Assembly (NCBI GenBank): GCA_019918135.1
Contig: WBZZ01004819.1
Location: forward strand, 320,001-342,500
Source: Paulinella micropora
Lineage: Eukaryota; Cercozoa; Imbricatea; Euglyphida; Paulinellidae
Reading direction: 5' to 3'
DNA length: 22,500 bases
In this document: piece after piece, positions 14,677 to 22,500 of the stretch
How the letters are laid out: every line of letters starts with the position of its first letter
Numbering within the stretch: the first letter of the stretch is position 1
Translations under genes and position numbers: made by a program
The notes under the pieces: model-generated
The model's database searches: none
What the model was told of the DNA's origin: nothing
Seen by the model: only the letters and a program-made list of their open reading frames with translations

Positions 14677-15889
14677 CCTTAAGAATGGCTTCTGGCAGAT
14701 ACCACTGGAGGAAAAGTCCAGATGGCTGACGGCGTTTGTGGTGGGTATGGAAATATACCAATGGAAAGTGCTTCCGATGGGCCTCAAGCAAGCCCCAGGA
14801 CTTTTCCAGAAGACGATGCAGAAGATGTTGAGCAGTCAGTACGATGATTTGTCTGACGGAGGCTTTATGAGAAGGCGGGGACAGAAGGCGGGAGAATATG
14901 CATTTTGCTATATCGATGACATTATCGTATACTCTAACACAATGGAGGAGCATATCGATCAATTGTCCGATATATTCAGGCGCATCGGAGCTTTTGGCCT
15001 GAAGTGCAATCTAAAGAAGTGTCAAGTTGCCAAGACGAGTGTGACATACTTAGGGTACGAGATCTCCCATAATCGAGTCTCGATATCCAAAGAGAAGAGG
15101 GAGGAGATTATGAATCGACCGATACCGAAGAACCGCACTGAATTGCACTCATTCCTTGCGATGGCGCAATACTATAGCCAGTTTATACCCGATTGGGGTG
15201 CAACTCGGGCTAAAGTGGAGAAAATGATAGATTTTGGAGACTTTGAGAAGTGGGACGAAGAGGCTTTGCAAACGTTTCATGCGCTCAAAGATCTTATTTA
15301 TAAAGACCCGAAAGACGGAGGACTGGTGTTAACGATGCCCGACTTTACGAAACAATTCGTAGTAGATACAGACGCATCTAAGTTTGCGATTGGGGCTGTA
15401 TTACAACAAGAGGATGAGGAGAAGAAATTACGCCCAATCATGTTTATTAGTAGGAAGTTGTGTGCGGCGGAGAGAAACTATTGCACAAGGCAAAGAGAGG
15501 CGTTGGCGGTAGTATGGGCCCTCAAGAGGCTCAGAGAATATTTGTGGGGAGGACCTCAATTTACTGTCAGAACTGATCATCATAACCTGTTATGGTTGAT
15601 GAATCATGAACAGACGGGACGGCTGGCGCGGTGGCAAGCGTTCTTGTCTTGTTTCGATTTTACAATGGTCCATCCACCGGGAAAGCGAAATGCGGTCGCT
15701 GATAGCCTCTCTAGGCTAGAGTTTAACTCAGAAGTATCGGCGTTGGTGTCCACGGTGGAGATAGAAGACTTGTCTACTGACAAGGTGTATGAGGTCAGCC
15801 ACATTGAGGCGATGGAGATGGCGAGTGGAGTCCGATATGACCGCACAGGTCTACGGTACAGTCCACAAGGCCCGGATCACGGGATATGA
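14651..15889 (+). CDS. pol: Reverse transcriptase (catalytic part) and RNase H
   Basis: Homology resumes in the frame +1 to the preceding one at about 14651. RT motif A (VIDLKNGFWQI), the LPMGLKQAPGLFQ motif and the catalytic YIDD (14909-14920) follow. The thumb/connection includes VTYLGYEIS and HSFLAMAQYYSQFI. RNase H starts near 15350 with DTDASKFAIGA, then the Glu helix (REALAVVWAL), TDHHNLLWL and NAVADSLSRLE, so its acidic residues look intact. It ends at TGA 15887-15889, after which the same phase remains open into integrase. The change of frame interrupts RT ahead of motif A, so this copy could not make a normal RT without correction. Confidence 0.92.
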   Translation: MAKFYSVIDLKNGFWQIPLEEKSRWLTAFVVGMEIYQWKVLPMGLKQAPGLFQKTMQKMLSSQYDDLSDGGFMRRRGQKAGEYAFCYIDDIIVYSNTMEEHIDQLSDIFRRIGAFGLKCNLKKCQVAKTSVTYLGYEISHNRVSISKEKREEIMNRPIPKNRTELHSFLAMAQYYSQFIPDWGATRAKVEKMIDFGDFEKWDEEALQTFHALKDLIYKDPKDGGLVLTMPDFTKQFVVDTDASKFAIGAVLQQEDEEKKLRPIMFISRKLCAAERNYCTRQREALAVVWALKRLREYLWGGPQFTVRTDHHNLLWLMNHEQTGRLARWQAFLSCFDFTMVHPPGKRNAVADSLSRLEFNSEVSALVSTVEIEDLSTDKVYEVSHIEAMEMASGVRYDRTGLRYSPQGPDHGI

Positions 15890-18247
15890 TGTGAGCTACA
15901 TACCCAGGAGGACGCTGAGTGGTCCTATGAGGTATATGAGAATGCGAAGGCGAACATAAGAGAGGAAGAGGAGACGCAGGAAGTTTATGCGGAGCCTCCT
16001 CAAGAGCGGAGAAGTGACCTAGACGATGACCCGGAAAGAATCGGGGTACGGCTAGTAGATGGTACTATCCATATAGCCTCGCCTACCGCATGGAGGCAAC
16101 AACAGGCTCAAGATTTGGAGTTTAAAGAACTGATACAGTTATATCAGAACCCGGATGAGCTACGGATGACGAAAGCGATCAAAGATCAGATGAAGGAGAT
16201 GGGATGGAGAGATGGTCTACTGTGGTACAAGGGCCTTCACGGTCGCTATGCGTCACAGCCGGACAAATGGACCCTTTGGGTGCCGGAGAGTCTGAGACGA
16301 TTTATATTTGTCGCAGCCCACAATTGCCCACTTTTGGCGCATCCGGGTCGACAACGAACTCATATGTTCGTAACGAGGCGATTCTGGTGGAAGAAGATGA
16401 AGGAGGAGATAGATCAGGCGGTGGATGCATGCATCCCGTGCAAGATAAACAAAACACCACTGAAGGCAAATTTCGGCCTGATTGGCGAATTTCCTCTTCA
16501 TGCGGGGATGTTTGAGTTTATACACATTGATCATGTGGGACCTTTCCCAGAATCGAAGGATGGTTACAAATACCTCCTTACGGCTATTGACAGAGCCACC
16601 AACTATGTGTGGATCATCCCTGTCAAAGACGTTACAGGCAAGACGACGGCCGAGGCGCTGATCGATAGGATCATCTCACAGATCGGGGTACCAAGAAAGA
16701 TATGTTCTGATCGAGGCTCGGACTTTAATAACGAGGTCATAGACAAACTATCTAAATTTTACGGGATGAAATGGCAATATGTTACTGCCTATAACCCGCG
16801 AGCAAATGGGAAAATCGAGCGGGTACACAGACCCCTCAAAGCCTCGCTAAAGATGTATTGCACGAAGAAGGAGAATCAAAGAGCATGGGTCGAGGCAGCA
16901 CCATCATTTGCGTTTGCAATGAACTGTCTACCCTCTGCGGCGTTAGGAGGCTCGAAGAGCTCGATCTCGCCATATCAGTTAGTATATGGGCGTGAGCCTG
17001 ATATCCCGACTTCGCTGCTTCACCCAAAAGACACTTGGGCGGATGCGGATGAGTTGTTTGGGATGAGACTTAGAGTGAAGATGGAGGCGGAACAAATAGT
17101 CAGGGCGCATAGAGAGGCGGAGCGCCGAAAGACTGACGCTAAAGGGGTGCGACAAGCGCACTTGGATCAGATCAAATTCCAGGTCGGGGATATTGTACTG
17201 TTGTATCATCCTCAGGTCCCGAAAGGAGTCAGCTCTAAGCTGTTCACTCACTGGAAAGGACCTTATCAGATTATGGAACAGACGGGACCTCTGAATTACA
17301 AGATCAGGGGTAGAGGGAAGGTGCAAATTGTGAATGTAAGAAGGCTGATTAAGTATGATCCCTTCTTACTGGAAGATGAATCCGTTGAGGAGGCGTTAAA
17401 ACGGATGAAGGATGATTTCAAAGAGGTGCCGCCCATCCACAAGGAGGCTGGCATAGACCAAGACGATGCTTATCGGGCACCGATAGCTGAGAAGGAGGAG
17501 AGTGAGGTGGACAGCAAGGAGAAGACTGACCGCATAAGCGCGGTGGGGACTCAGTCCAAGTCTCCGCGAGAGCATAGCGGAAAGAAGGAGAAGATCACAG
17601 AGGCGCAGCTAAGGAGAGCGCGGAATGATCTTATCAACGACCAACCGAGGAAGGCGATGAGGTCGATGAGATCAAAGGACGTCCACCAGGAGGAGGAGGG
17701 GACGGACACTGACCCAAATGCGGGCAACGTTGAGATTGTCCATGAGCGATGGAAGGAAGGCGATGCGATAGCAACCATCGCATGGGTGAAAAATGTTTTC
17801 TATCTGATGAGACCAGCGGAACAACATGTCGCTGATGACACTCTCTCAGACTTATACTTGATGCGGGTCGTGGCGGTCCCACGACAGATGCGTGTCACAC
17901 GGACACTCAAAATATCATCAGCCGCAAAGATAGTACAACCGATACTCCAGTTCTGGAGAAGTATGGACCCGGTTGAGGTTCCAAAGGCAAGACATTATCT
18001 GCCAGTATATAAAGACGCAAAAAGTCTCGAGACATGGGATGATACAATTACTCCCAGAGACAAGGATTACACTGCGTGGACCATTCAGACACTGCCAAGA
18101 GGAGTGCTTGCTGTCCCTTTTGAATTATCGTTGGGCGGAATCCCTAATAAGATCTGGGACATTCTCGAACAGTCAAAGTTCGATCTGACTTTTGTTGGTG
18201 GTCCTCCACCAGGCAAAGAAATCCGCGCCAGACGACGAAGGCAGTGA
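15890..18247 (+). CDS. pol: Integrase with GPY/F module and long C-terminal extension
   Basis: Open from 15890 to TGA at 18245-18247, in phase with the RT/RNase H segment but separated by one TGA. Numbering from 16115: zinc-binding His 69, His 76, Cys 106, Cys 109 (HHCC); catalytic Asp 139 (HIDHVGPF), Asp 199 (SDRGSDF) and Glu 235 (GKIERVH), with the usual 35-residue gap between the last two. A GPY/F-type module follows near residue 390 (HWKGPYQI). About 290 residues then follow: a charged linker and a compact-looking domain with WKEGDAIATIAWVKNVFYL and a basic end RARRRRQ. No chromodomain motif is recognised. Start and junction with RNase H are uncertain. Confidence 0.92.
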   Translation, partial: CELHTQEDAEWSYEVYENAKANIREEEETQEVYAEPPQERRSDLDDDPERIGVRLVDGTIHIASPTAWRQQQAQDLEFKELIQLYQNPDELRMTKAIKDQMKEMGWRDGLLWYKGLHGRYASQPDKWTLWVPESLRRFIFVAAHNCPLLAHPGRQRTHMFVTRRFWWKKMKEEIDQAVDACIPCKINKTPLKANFGLIGEFPLHAGMFEFIHIDHVGPFPESKDGYKYLLTAIDRATNYVWIIPVKDVTGKTTAEALIDRIISQIGVPRKICSDRGSDFNNEVIDKLSKFYGMKWQYVTAYNPRANGKIERVHRPLKASLKMYCTKKENQRAWVEAAPSFAFAMNCLPSAALGGSKSSISPYQLVYGREPDIPTSLLHPKDTWADADELFGMRLRVKMEAEQIVRAHREAERRKTDAKGVRQAHLDQIKFQVGDIVLLYHPQVPKGVSSKLFTHWKGPYQIMEQTGPLNYKIRGRGKVQIVNVRRLIKYDPFLLEDESVEEALKRMKDDFKEVPPIHKEAGIDQDDAYRAPIAEKEESEVDSKEKTDRISAVGTQSKSPREHSGKKEKITEAQLRRARNDLINDQPRKAMRSMRSKDVHQEEEGTDTDPNAGNVEIVHERWKEGDAIATIAWVKNVFYLMRPAEQHVADDTLSDLYLMRVVAVPRQMRVTRTLKISSAAKIVQPILQFWRSMDPVEVPKARHYLPVYKDAKSLETWDDTITPRDKDYTAWTIQTLPRGVLAVPFELSLGGIPNKIWDILEQSKFDLTFVGGPPPGKEIRARRRRQ

Positions 18248-18377
18248 CAAAGAAACTATTTTTCTTTACGCGTCTCAAATAAACTGATTGATTGCCCACG
18301 GCGTATCATGATTTGATCATGCATCATCAGTTATCAATTTGAATATTAAAAAGACTCAGTGATATAACTTGGCATTC
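18248..18377 (+). other. Retrotransposon 3' noncoding, first part
   Basis: AT-rich sequence after the integrase stop, without a coding signal. AATAAA occurs at 18279-18284. Confidence 0.5.
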
Positions 18378-18735
18378 GATCGCAACATACGAGTGCGAAA
18401 GGTCGATCGACGATGATACTACACCGTAGACGGGGATCGCTAGTGTATTGAGCGATGGTGTTCCCAGGTATGACCCTTTCCAAGTCCTGGGATGATGTTT
18501 TCGAAAATGAAATGTTCTCTGAAACTTTCATTAAATTATTTTTTACGATAGATTATATACTGTCGTACCTGAGCACGGTCAATCTCTACTTGTGTCGGTA
18601 TATCGCAGGGTCGGGTACATACACCTCGACTTCGGATATAGCTATTAGGACTGGCCCCCTAATACTATATCATAGGATATCCGCCTTATACAAGGGTATG
18701 TCATTAAAAAAGACAATGTACTTACGATCTCCCTG

Positions 18736-18740
<5 letters not shown>
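18378..18740. repeat. Repeat X copy 1
   Basis: About 363 bp, roughly 96% identical to 21326-21689. Both copies end CCCTGTGAAT into a TAA-type block. It contains a 95-codon ATG frame, but nearly all differences between the copies change the amino acid, so coding is unlikely. It may be retrotransposon 3' noncoding sequence or an independent repeat. Confidence 0.85.

Positions 18741-18820
<80 letters not shown>
18741..18820. repeat. (TAA)n block inside the LTR element
   Basis: 80 bp of TAA between repeat X and family B copy 4. Confidence 0.9.
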
Positions 18821-18822
<2 letters not shown>

Positions 18823-18983
18823 TGTATGTATGTATCGTCTGCCAATTGCTGAGCCAAAAGGCCATGTGCATCCAGTCCCCCATTCCATAAGGAAAGTCTC
18901 CACACCAATCGGCATAGAACATTACTCTAGGAGCTTTATACCAATCAGCCCATGGAAAGGGACCGATGGCCTATGTACTCCCT
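18821..18983 (-). mobile_element. Family B repeat copy 4, nested in the LTR element
   Basis: Lacks about 20 bp (GGTGGAATAAAGGAAGTGAC in other copies), removed between two CGG triplets. Its tail shows ATGTATGTATGT before (TAA)n, like copy 3. Confidence 0.85.
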
Positions 18984-19007
18984 TAATAATAATAATAATA
19001 ATAATAA

Positions 19008-19276
19008 TAGTGCTTCTCTGTCAATGGCTGATGCATTTCTGCACATGCGCCTCCATCGTCTCACCCGTGAGGGGAGTACGAAGAATTGACGATAAGCTCT
19101 AATGACACCCCCGCAAGGGCAGTTCCAACACTTCCAGACGGGCCGGTATGTTCAATGAAAATACTGGTCCAGAAATAGACTGGTATGTTCAATGAAAATA
19201 CTGGTGGCACCGACGGGAATCGAACTGGCGACAGGGCCCAGATGGTAGAACTTGACCACTGGGCTATCACGGTGTC
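19008..19276 (-). mobile_element. Family A SINE copy 9, nested in the LTR element
   Basis: Full-length, double-module form with the CCAGAAATAGAC variant also seen in copy 4. Confidence 0.88.
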
Positions 19277-19285
19277 AATAATAAC

Positions 19286-19365
<80 letters not shown>
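19277..19365. repeat. (TAA)n block at the right edge of the nested array
   Basis: 89 bp of mostly perfect TAA between SINE copy 9 and retrotransposon sequence. Confidence 0.9.
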
Positions 19366-19654
19366 GAAGAAGGAGATCAAGGGGGGAATACAGCACCACG
19401 TTGCTTGTATTTTTTTATTAATAGTACGTTTGTTCTTGACATACTGCCCAAAAAAAAAAGAAATTGAGGGGAAGGAGTTCAAAATTTACAAGAAAGGCTA
19501 GAGAATCCGCTTTGACGTGCCGTATGAGGATATATTTATCGTCTTTTAGCGTCTATCCGTGGGTCGATGCGCTGTGTGGCATGACTCCATAGCGCATACT
19601 ATTTGCAGAAAGAAATCAGAAGGTGTATGACGAAAATGCTATTTCCGTCATAAA
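19366..19654 (+). other. Retrotransposon 3' noncoding, last part
   Basis: Unique sequence between the nested array and the purine tract. No gene is supported. Confidence 0.5.
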
Positions 19655-19667
19655 ATCGGGAGGGGGT
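19655..19667 (+). promoter_or_regulatory. Polypurine tract
   Basis: ATCGGGAGGGGGT lies directly before the 3' LTR, the expected place of the plus-strand primer. It is G-rich and short. Confidence 0.7.
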
Positions 19668-19669
19668 AC

Positions 19670-19906
19670 TGTAGGCATCACCCCCCGGATTGCCGGTAAA
19701 AAGTACCTTTTCCTGGTGACAGGTGCACCAGCTTGTTTTTCAGTATTATTTGTCCGGATTGGACCTGATGCCATTTTATTCCTGGTCTGTTGCCGTTTTC
19801 CTTTTTGGCTTCACTGAGCTAATACAACGAGACATCATTCTCATTCTTGAGGACTGTGTTTGGTTGTATTACCGACTTTTTACGAGCTATCGTTGGGGGC
19901 ATTACA
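19670..19906 (+). repeat. 3' LTR
   Basis: 237 bp with the same ends as the 5' LTR and three differences. It is followed by the CTGC duplication and the other half of family B copy 3. Confidence 0.93.
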
Positions 19907-19980
19907 CTGCATAGAACATTTCTCTAGGAGCTTTATACCAATCAGCACATGGAAAGGGACCGATGGCCTATGTACTCCCT
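19907..19980 (-). mobile_element. Family B repeat copy 3, right part
   Basis: Continues the repeat interrupted at 9880 and runs to GTACTCCCT, where a very short TAA block follows. Confidence 0.9.
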
Positions 19981-19988
19981 AATAATAA

Positions 19989-20189
19989 TACTATATCTGA
20001 GGTGTACTGATGCAGCTAATGGCATATCCACAACGGACATAAGCCTCCAATACCCTTGTTCGAGGTCCTCCACCCCCCCGTGTCAGTCTCTCGCCTGATG
20101 ATCGGGGCCACCGATGGAGCTCCTGAGGGCAAGACTGCACTAAGCCGAGGTTATTCCGCAGTCCCAGCAACCTCTTGCAAGGCGTCACC
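19989..20189. repeat. Repeat C copy 1
   Basis: 201 bp matching 20482-20682 with about four differences. The sequence continues on its right side as unique DNA. Confidence 0.9.
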
Positions 20190-20481
20190 GAATGTGCAAG
20201 TGCATACACCAAGCGTGGTTGCTAGAGCTGCCTCGAAACCCCACCCATAACAATCTGGTGTCTGCTGGGTCCTGGGCTATCAACCAGCATATGCGGAGTT
20301 TAAGATCTTTTACGCGCGCAACGACCCTCCTCCCCAGCATCTACCACCAAAGGGTTATGAGTTGGCGTCACAGTTTAACGCCTTGAGGCCATTGGGCTGG
20401 AACTCTGTTTAGCAAGTGTGACTAGGTTTTTTCATCGGGATTTCCCTCAAATATGTCACAGTCAACACTCCAAGGCAGATT
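20190..20481. other. Unique spacer between repeat C copies
   Basis: About 290 bp without a gene or a repeat I recognise. Short open frames here have no support. Confidence 0.5.
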
Positions 20482-20682
20482 TACTATATCTGAGGCGTAC
20501 TGATGCAGCTAATGGCATATCCTCAACGGACATAAGCCTCCAATACCCTTGTTCGAGGTCCTCCACCCCCCCGTGTCAGTCTCTCGCCCGATGATCGGGG
20601 CCACCGATGGAGCTCCTGAGGGCAAGACTGCACTAAGCCGAGGTTATTCCGCAGTCCCAGCAACCTCTTGCAAGACGTCACC
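20482..20682. repeat. Repeat C copy 2
   Basis: Same 201 bp as copy 1, 493 bp downstream in direct orientation. It is cut at GTCACC by (TAA)n. Confidence 0.9.
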
Positions 20683-20689
20683 AATAATA

Positions 20690-20762
<73 letters not shown>

Positions 20763-20764
<2 letters not shown>

Positions 20765-20996
20765 GTGCTTCTCTGTCAATGGCTGATGCATTTCTGCACA
20801 TGCGCCTCCATCGTCTCACCCGTGAGGGGAGTACGAAGAATTGACGGATAAGCTCTAATGACACCCCCGCAAGGGCAGTTCCAACACTTCCAGACGGGCC
20901 GGTATGTTCAATGAAAATACCGGTGGCACCGACGGGAATCGAACTGGCGACAGGGCCCAGATGATAGAACTTGACCACTGGGCTATCACGGTGTCC

Positions 20997-20997
<1 letters not shown>
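20763..20997 (-). mobile_element. Family A SINE copy 10
   Basis: Full-length, single-module form. Its module has perfect inverted ends, ACCGGTAT and ATACCGGT. Confidence 0.9.
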
Positions 20998-21072
<75 letters not shown>

Positions 21073-21074
<2 letters not shown>

Positions 21075-21326
21075 GTGCTTCTCTGTCAATGGCTGATGCA
21101 AATCTGCACATGCGCCTCCATCGTCTCACCCGTGAGGGGAGTACGAAGAATTGACGATAGGCTCTAATGACACCCCCGCAAGGGCAGTTCCAACACTTCC
21201 AGACGGACCGGTATGTTCAATGAAAATACTGGTCCAGACGGACCGGTATGTTCAATCAAAATACTGGTGGCGCCGACGGGAATCGAACTGGCGACAGGGC
21301 CCAGATGGTAGAACTTGACCACTGGG
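21073..21326 (-). mobile_element. Family A SINE copy 11, head cut by repeat X
   Basis: Double-module form. The head ends at ACCACTGGG (+ strand), inside the A box, where repeat X begins. Confidence 0.85.
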
Positions 21327-21689
21327 ATCGCAACGTACGAGTGCGAAAGGTCGATCGACAATGATACTACACCGTAGACGGGGATCGCTCGTGTATTGAG
21401 CGATGGTGTTCCCGGGTATGACCCTTTGCAAGTCCTGGGATGATGTTCTCGAAAATGAAATGTTCTCTGAAACTTTCATTAAATTATTTTTTACGATACA
21501 TTATATACTGTCGTACCTGAGCACGGTCAATCTCTACTTGTGTCGGTATATCGCAGGGTTGGGTACATACACCCCGACTTCGGATATAGCTATTAGGACT
21601 GGCCCCCTAATACTACATTATAGGATATCCGCTTTAGACAAGGGTATGTCATTAAAAAAGACAAATGTACTTACGATCTCCCTGTGAAT
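21326..21689. repeat. Repeat X copy 2
   Basis: About 96% identical to the copy in the LTR element's 3' noncoding region. It joins SINE copy 11 on the left and a TAA block on the right. Confidence 0.85.
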
Positions 21690-21698
21690 GATAATAAC

Positions 21699-21757
<59 letters not shown>

Positions 21758-21759
<2 letters not shown>

Positions 21760-21990
21760 GTGCTTCTCTGTCAATGGCTGATGCATTTCTGCACATGCGC
21801 CTCCATCGTCTCACCCATGAGGGGAGTACGAAGAATTGACGATAGGCTCTAATGACACCCCCGCACGGGCAGTTCTGACACTTCCAGACGGACCGGTATG
21901 TTCAATGAAAATACTGGTGGCACCGACGGGAATCGAACTGGCGACAGGGCCCAGATGGTAGAACTTGACTACTGGGCTATCACGGTGTCC
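21758..21990 (-). mobile_element. Family A SINE copy 12
   Basis: Full-length, single-module form. Confidence 0.9.
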
Positions 21991-22019
<29 letters not shown>

Positions 22020-22021
<2 letters not shown>

Positions 22022-22288
22022 GTGCTTCTCTGTCAATGGCTGATGCATTTCTGCACATGCGCCTCCATCGTCTCTCCCGTGAGGGGAGTACAAAGAATTG
22101 ACGATAGGCTCTAATGACACCCCCGCAAGGACAGTTCCAACACTTCCAGACGGACCGGTATGTTCAATGAAAATACTGGTCTGGACGGACCGGTATGTTC
22201 AATGAAAATACTGGTGGCACCGACGGTAATCGAACTGGCGACAGGGCCCAGATGGTAGAACTTGACCACTGGGCTATCACGGTGTCCA
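22020..22288 (-). mobile_element. Family A SINE copy 13
   Basis: Full-length, double-module form, separated from copy 12 by only 29 bp of mostly TAA. Confidence 0.9.
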
Positions 22289-22289
22289 A

Positions 22290-22318
<29 letters not shown>

Positions 22319-22320
<2 letters not shown>

Positions 22321-22500
22321 GTGCTTCTCTGTCAATGGCTGATGCATTTCTGCACATGCGCCTCCATCGTCTCACCGGTGAGGGGAGTACGAAGAATTGA
22401 CGATAGGCTCTAATGACACCCCCGCAAGGGCAGTTCCAACACTTCCAGACGGACCGGTATGTTCAATGAAAATACTGGTGGCACCGACTGGAATCGAACT
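22319..22500 (-). mobile_element. Family A SINE copy 14, runs off the window
   Basis: Tail, body, single module and the B-box part of the head are present; the rest lies beyond the window end. Confidence 0.88.

Larger units (their letters stand above)
9881..19906 (+). mobile_element. Ty3/gypsy-type LTR retrotransposon with nested SINEs
   Basis: Seen: 237-bp direct terminal repeats starting TGTA and ending TACA, a 4-bp duplication CTGC on each side, Gag, and pol in the order protease, RT, RNase H, integrase. That order is the Ty3/gypsy order, not Ty1/copia. There is no envelope-like frame. The LTRs differ at three of 237 positions, so the insertion is recent. Pol carries three interruptions (TAA at 13921, frame change near 14650, TGA at 15887), so this copy may not be autonomous. 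About 625 bp of the 3' noncoding part is a block of TAA, B and A repeats. Confidence 0.93.
20683..22318. repeat. (TAA)n microsatellite blocks, right array
   Basis: Blocks lie at about 20683-20762, 20998-21072, 21690-21757, 21991-22019 and 22289-22318, each between repeats as in the left array. Confidence 0.9.

Noticed and set aside
13924..15889. An envelope gene making this an errantivirus-like element
   Set aside because: No third frame with signal peptide or membrane anchor is found between integrase and the 3' LTR.
18455..18742. 95-codon ATG frame in repeat X copy 1, also open in copy 2
   Set aside because: Almost all differences between the two copies change the amino acid and the C-terminus is frameshifted, so there is no sign of protein-level selection.
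5626..22500. CRISPR-like array, because units of near-constant length alternate with spacers
   Set aside because: Repeats are about 235-270 bp, the spacers are microsatellite, and the genome is eukaryotic.

Overview
The window is eukaryotic nuclear DNA. A spliced gene with GT-AG introns, tRNA-derived SINEs and a Ty3/gypsy-type LTR retrotransposon exclude a prokaryote. The standard genetic code fits throughout. I cannot place the species. The small exons, microsatellite-filled introns and SINE load would suit an animal or a unicellular relative, but this is weak inference.

Region 1 (1-4818, + strand) is the 3' part of a gene. I reconstruct 13 exons from splice sites and phase continuity. Together they give 1917 nt, exactly 638 codons plus a stop, with matching phase at all 12 introns. 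The product is a single-pass membrane protein with about 212 visible residues before one helix (exon 9) and a tail of about 400 residues rich in Ser, Pro, Lys and Gly. The family is not recognised. The introns hold ATGT, GATA, GATT, CA/CT and TA microsatellites, a run of 21 G, and degraded copies of neighbouring exon ends ('ghost exons'). Region 2 (4819-5625) is AT-rich 3' flank.

Region 3 (5626-9880 and 19907-22500) is a dense head-to-tail array of short repeats joined by (TAA)n blocks, all in the same (minus) orientation. Family A is a tRNA-derived SINE with 14 full or partial copies. Family B has four copies and D is a short third tail. A, B and D share a related 3' tail that runs into (ATT)n. 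Two further repeat pairs (C and X) occur on the right. A 1.1-kb segment at 7819-8925 sits between two SINE halves and carries minus-strand coding fragments: a nicotinamidase/isochorismatase-fold exon and the last exon of an unrecognised gene.

Region 4 (9881-19906) is a nearly complete Ty3/gypsy-type element. It has 237-bp TG...CA LTRs that differ at three positions, a purine tract, a 4-bp target duplication (CTGC), a leader with an exact 88-bp tandem duplication, Gag, and then protease, reverse transcriptase, RNase H and integrase. It inserted into a family B repeat whose halves flank it exactly. Its pol is interrupted by an in-frame TAA in a readthrough-type context, by a frame change in RT and by an in-frame TGA after RNase H. 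The protease triad reads DTM instead of DTG/DSG. The integrase has a long unrecognised C-terminal extension. A block of (TAA)n, B and A repeats lies in its 3' noncoding region, so the locus is nested several layers deep.
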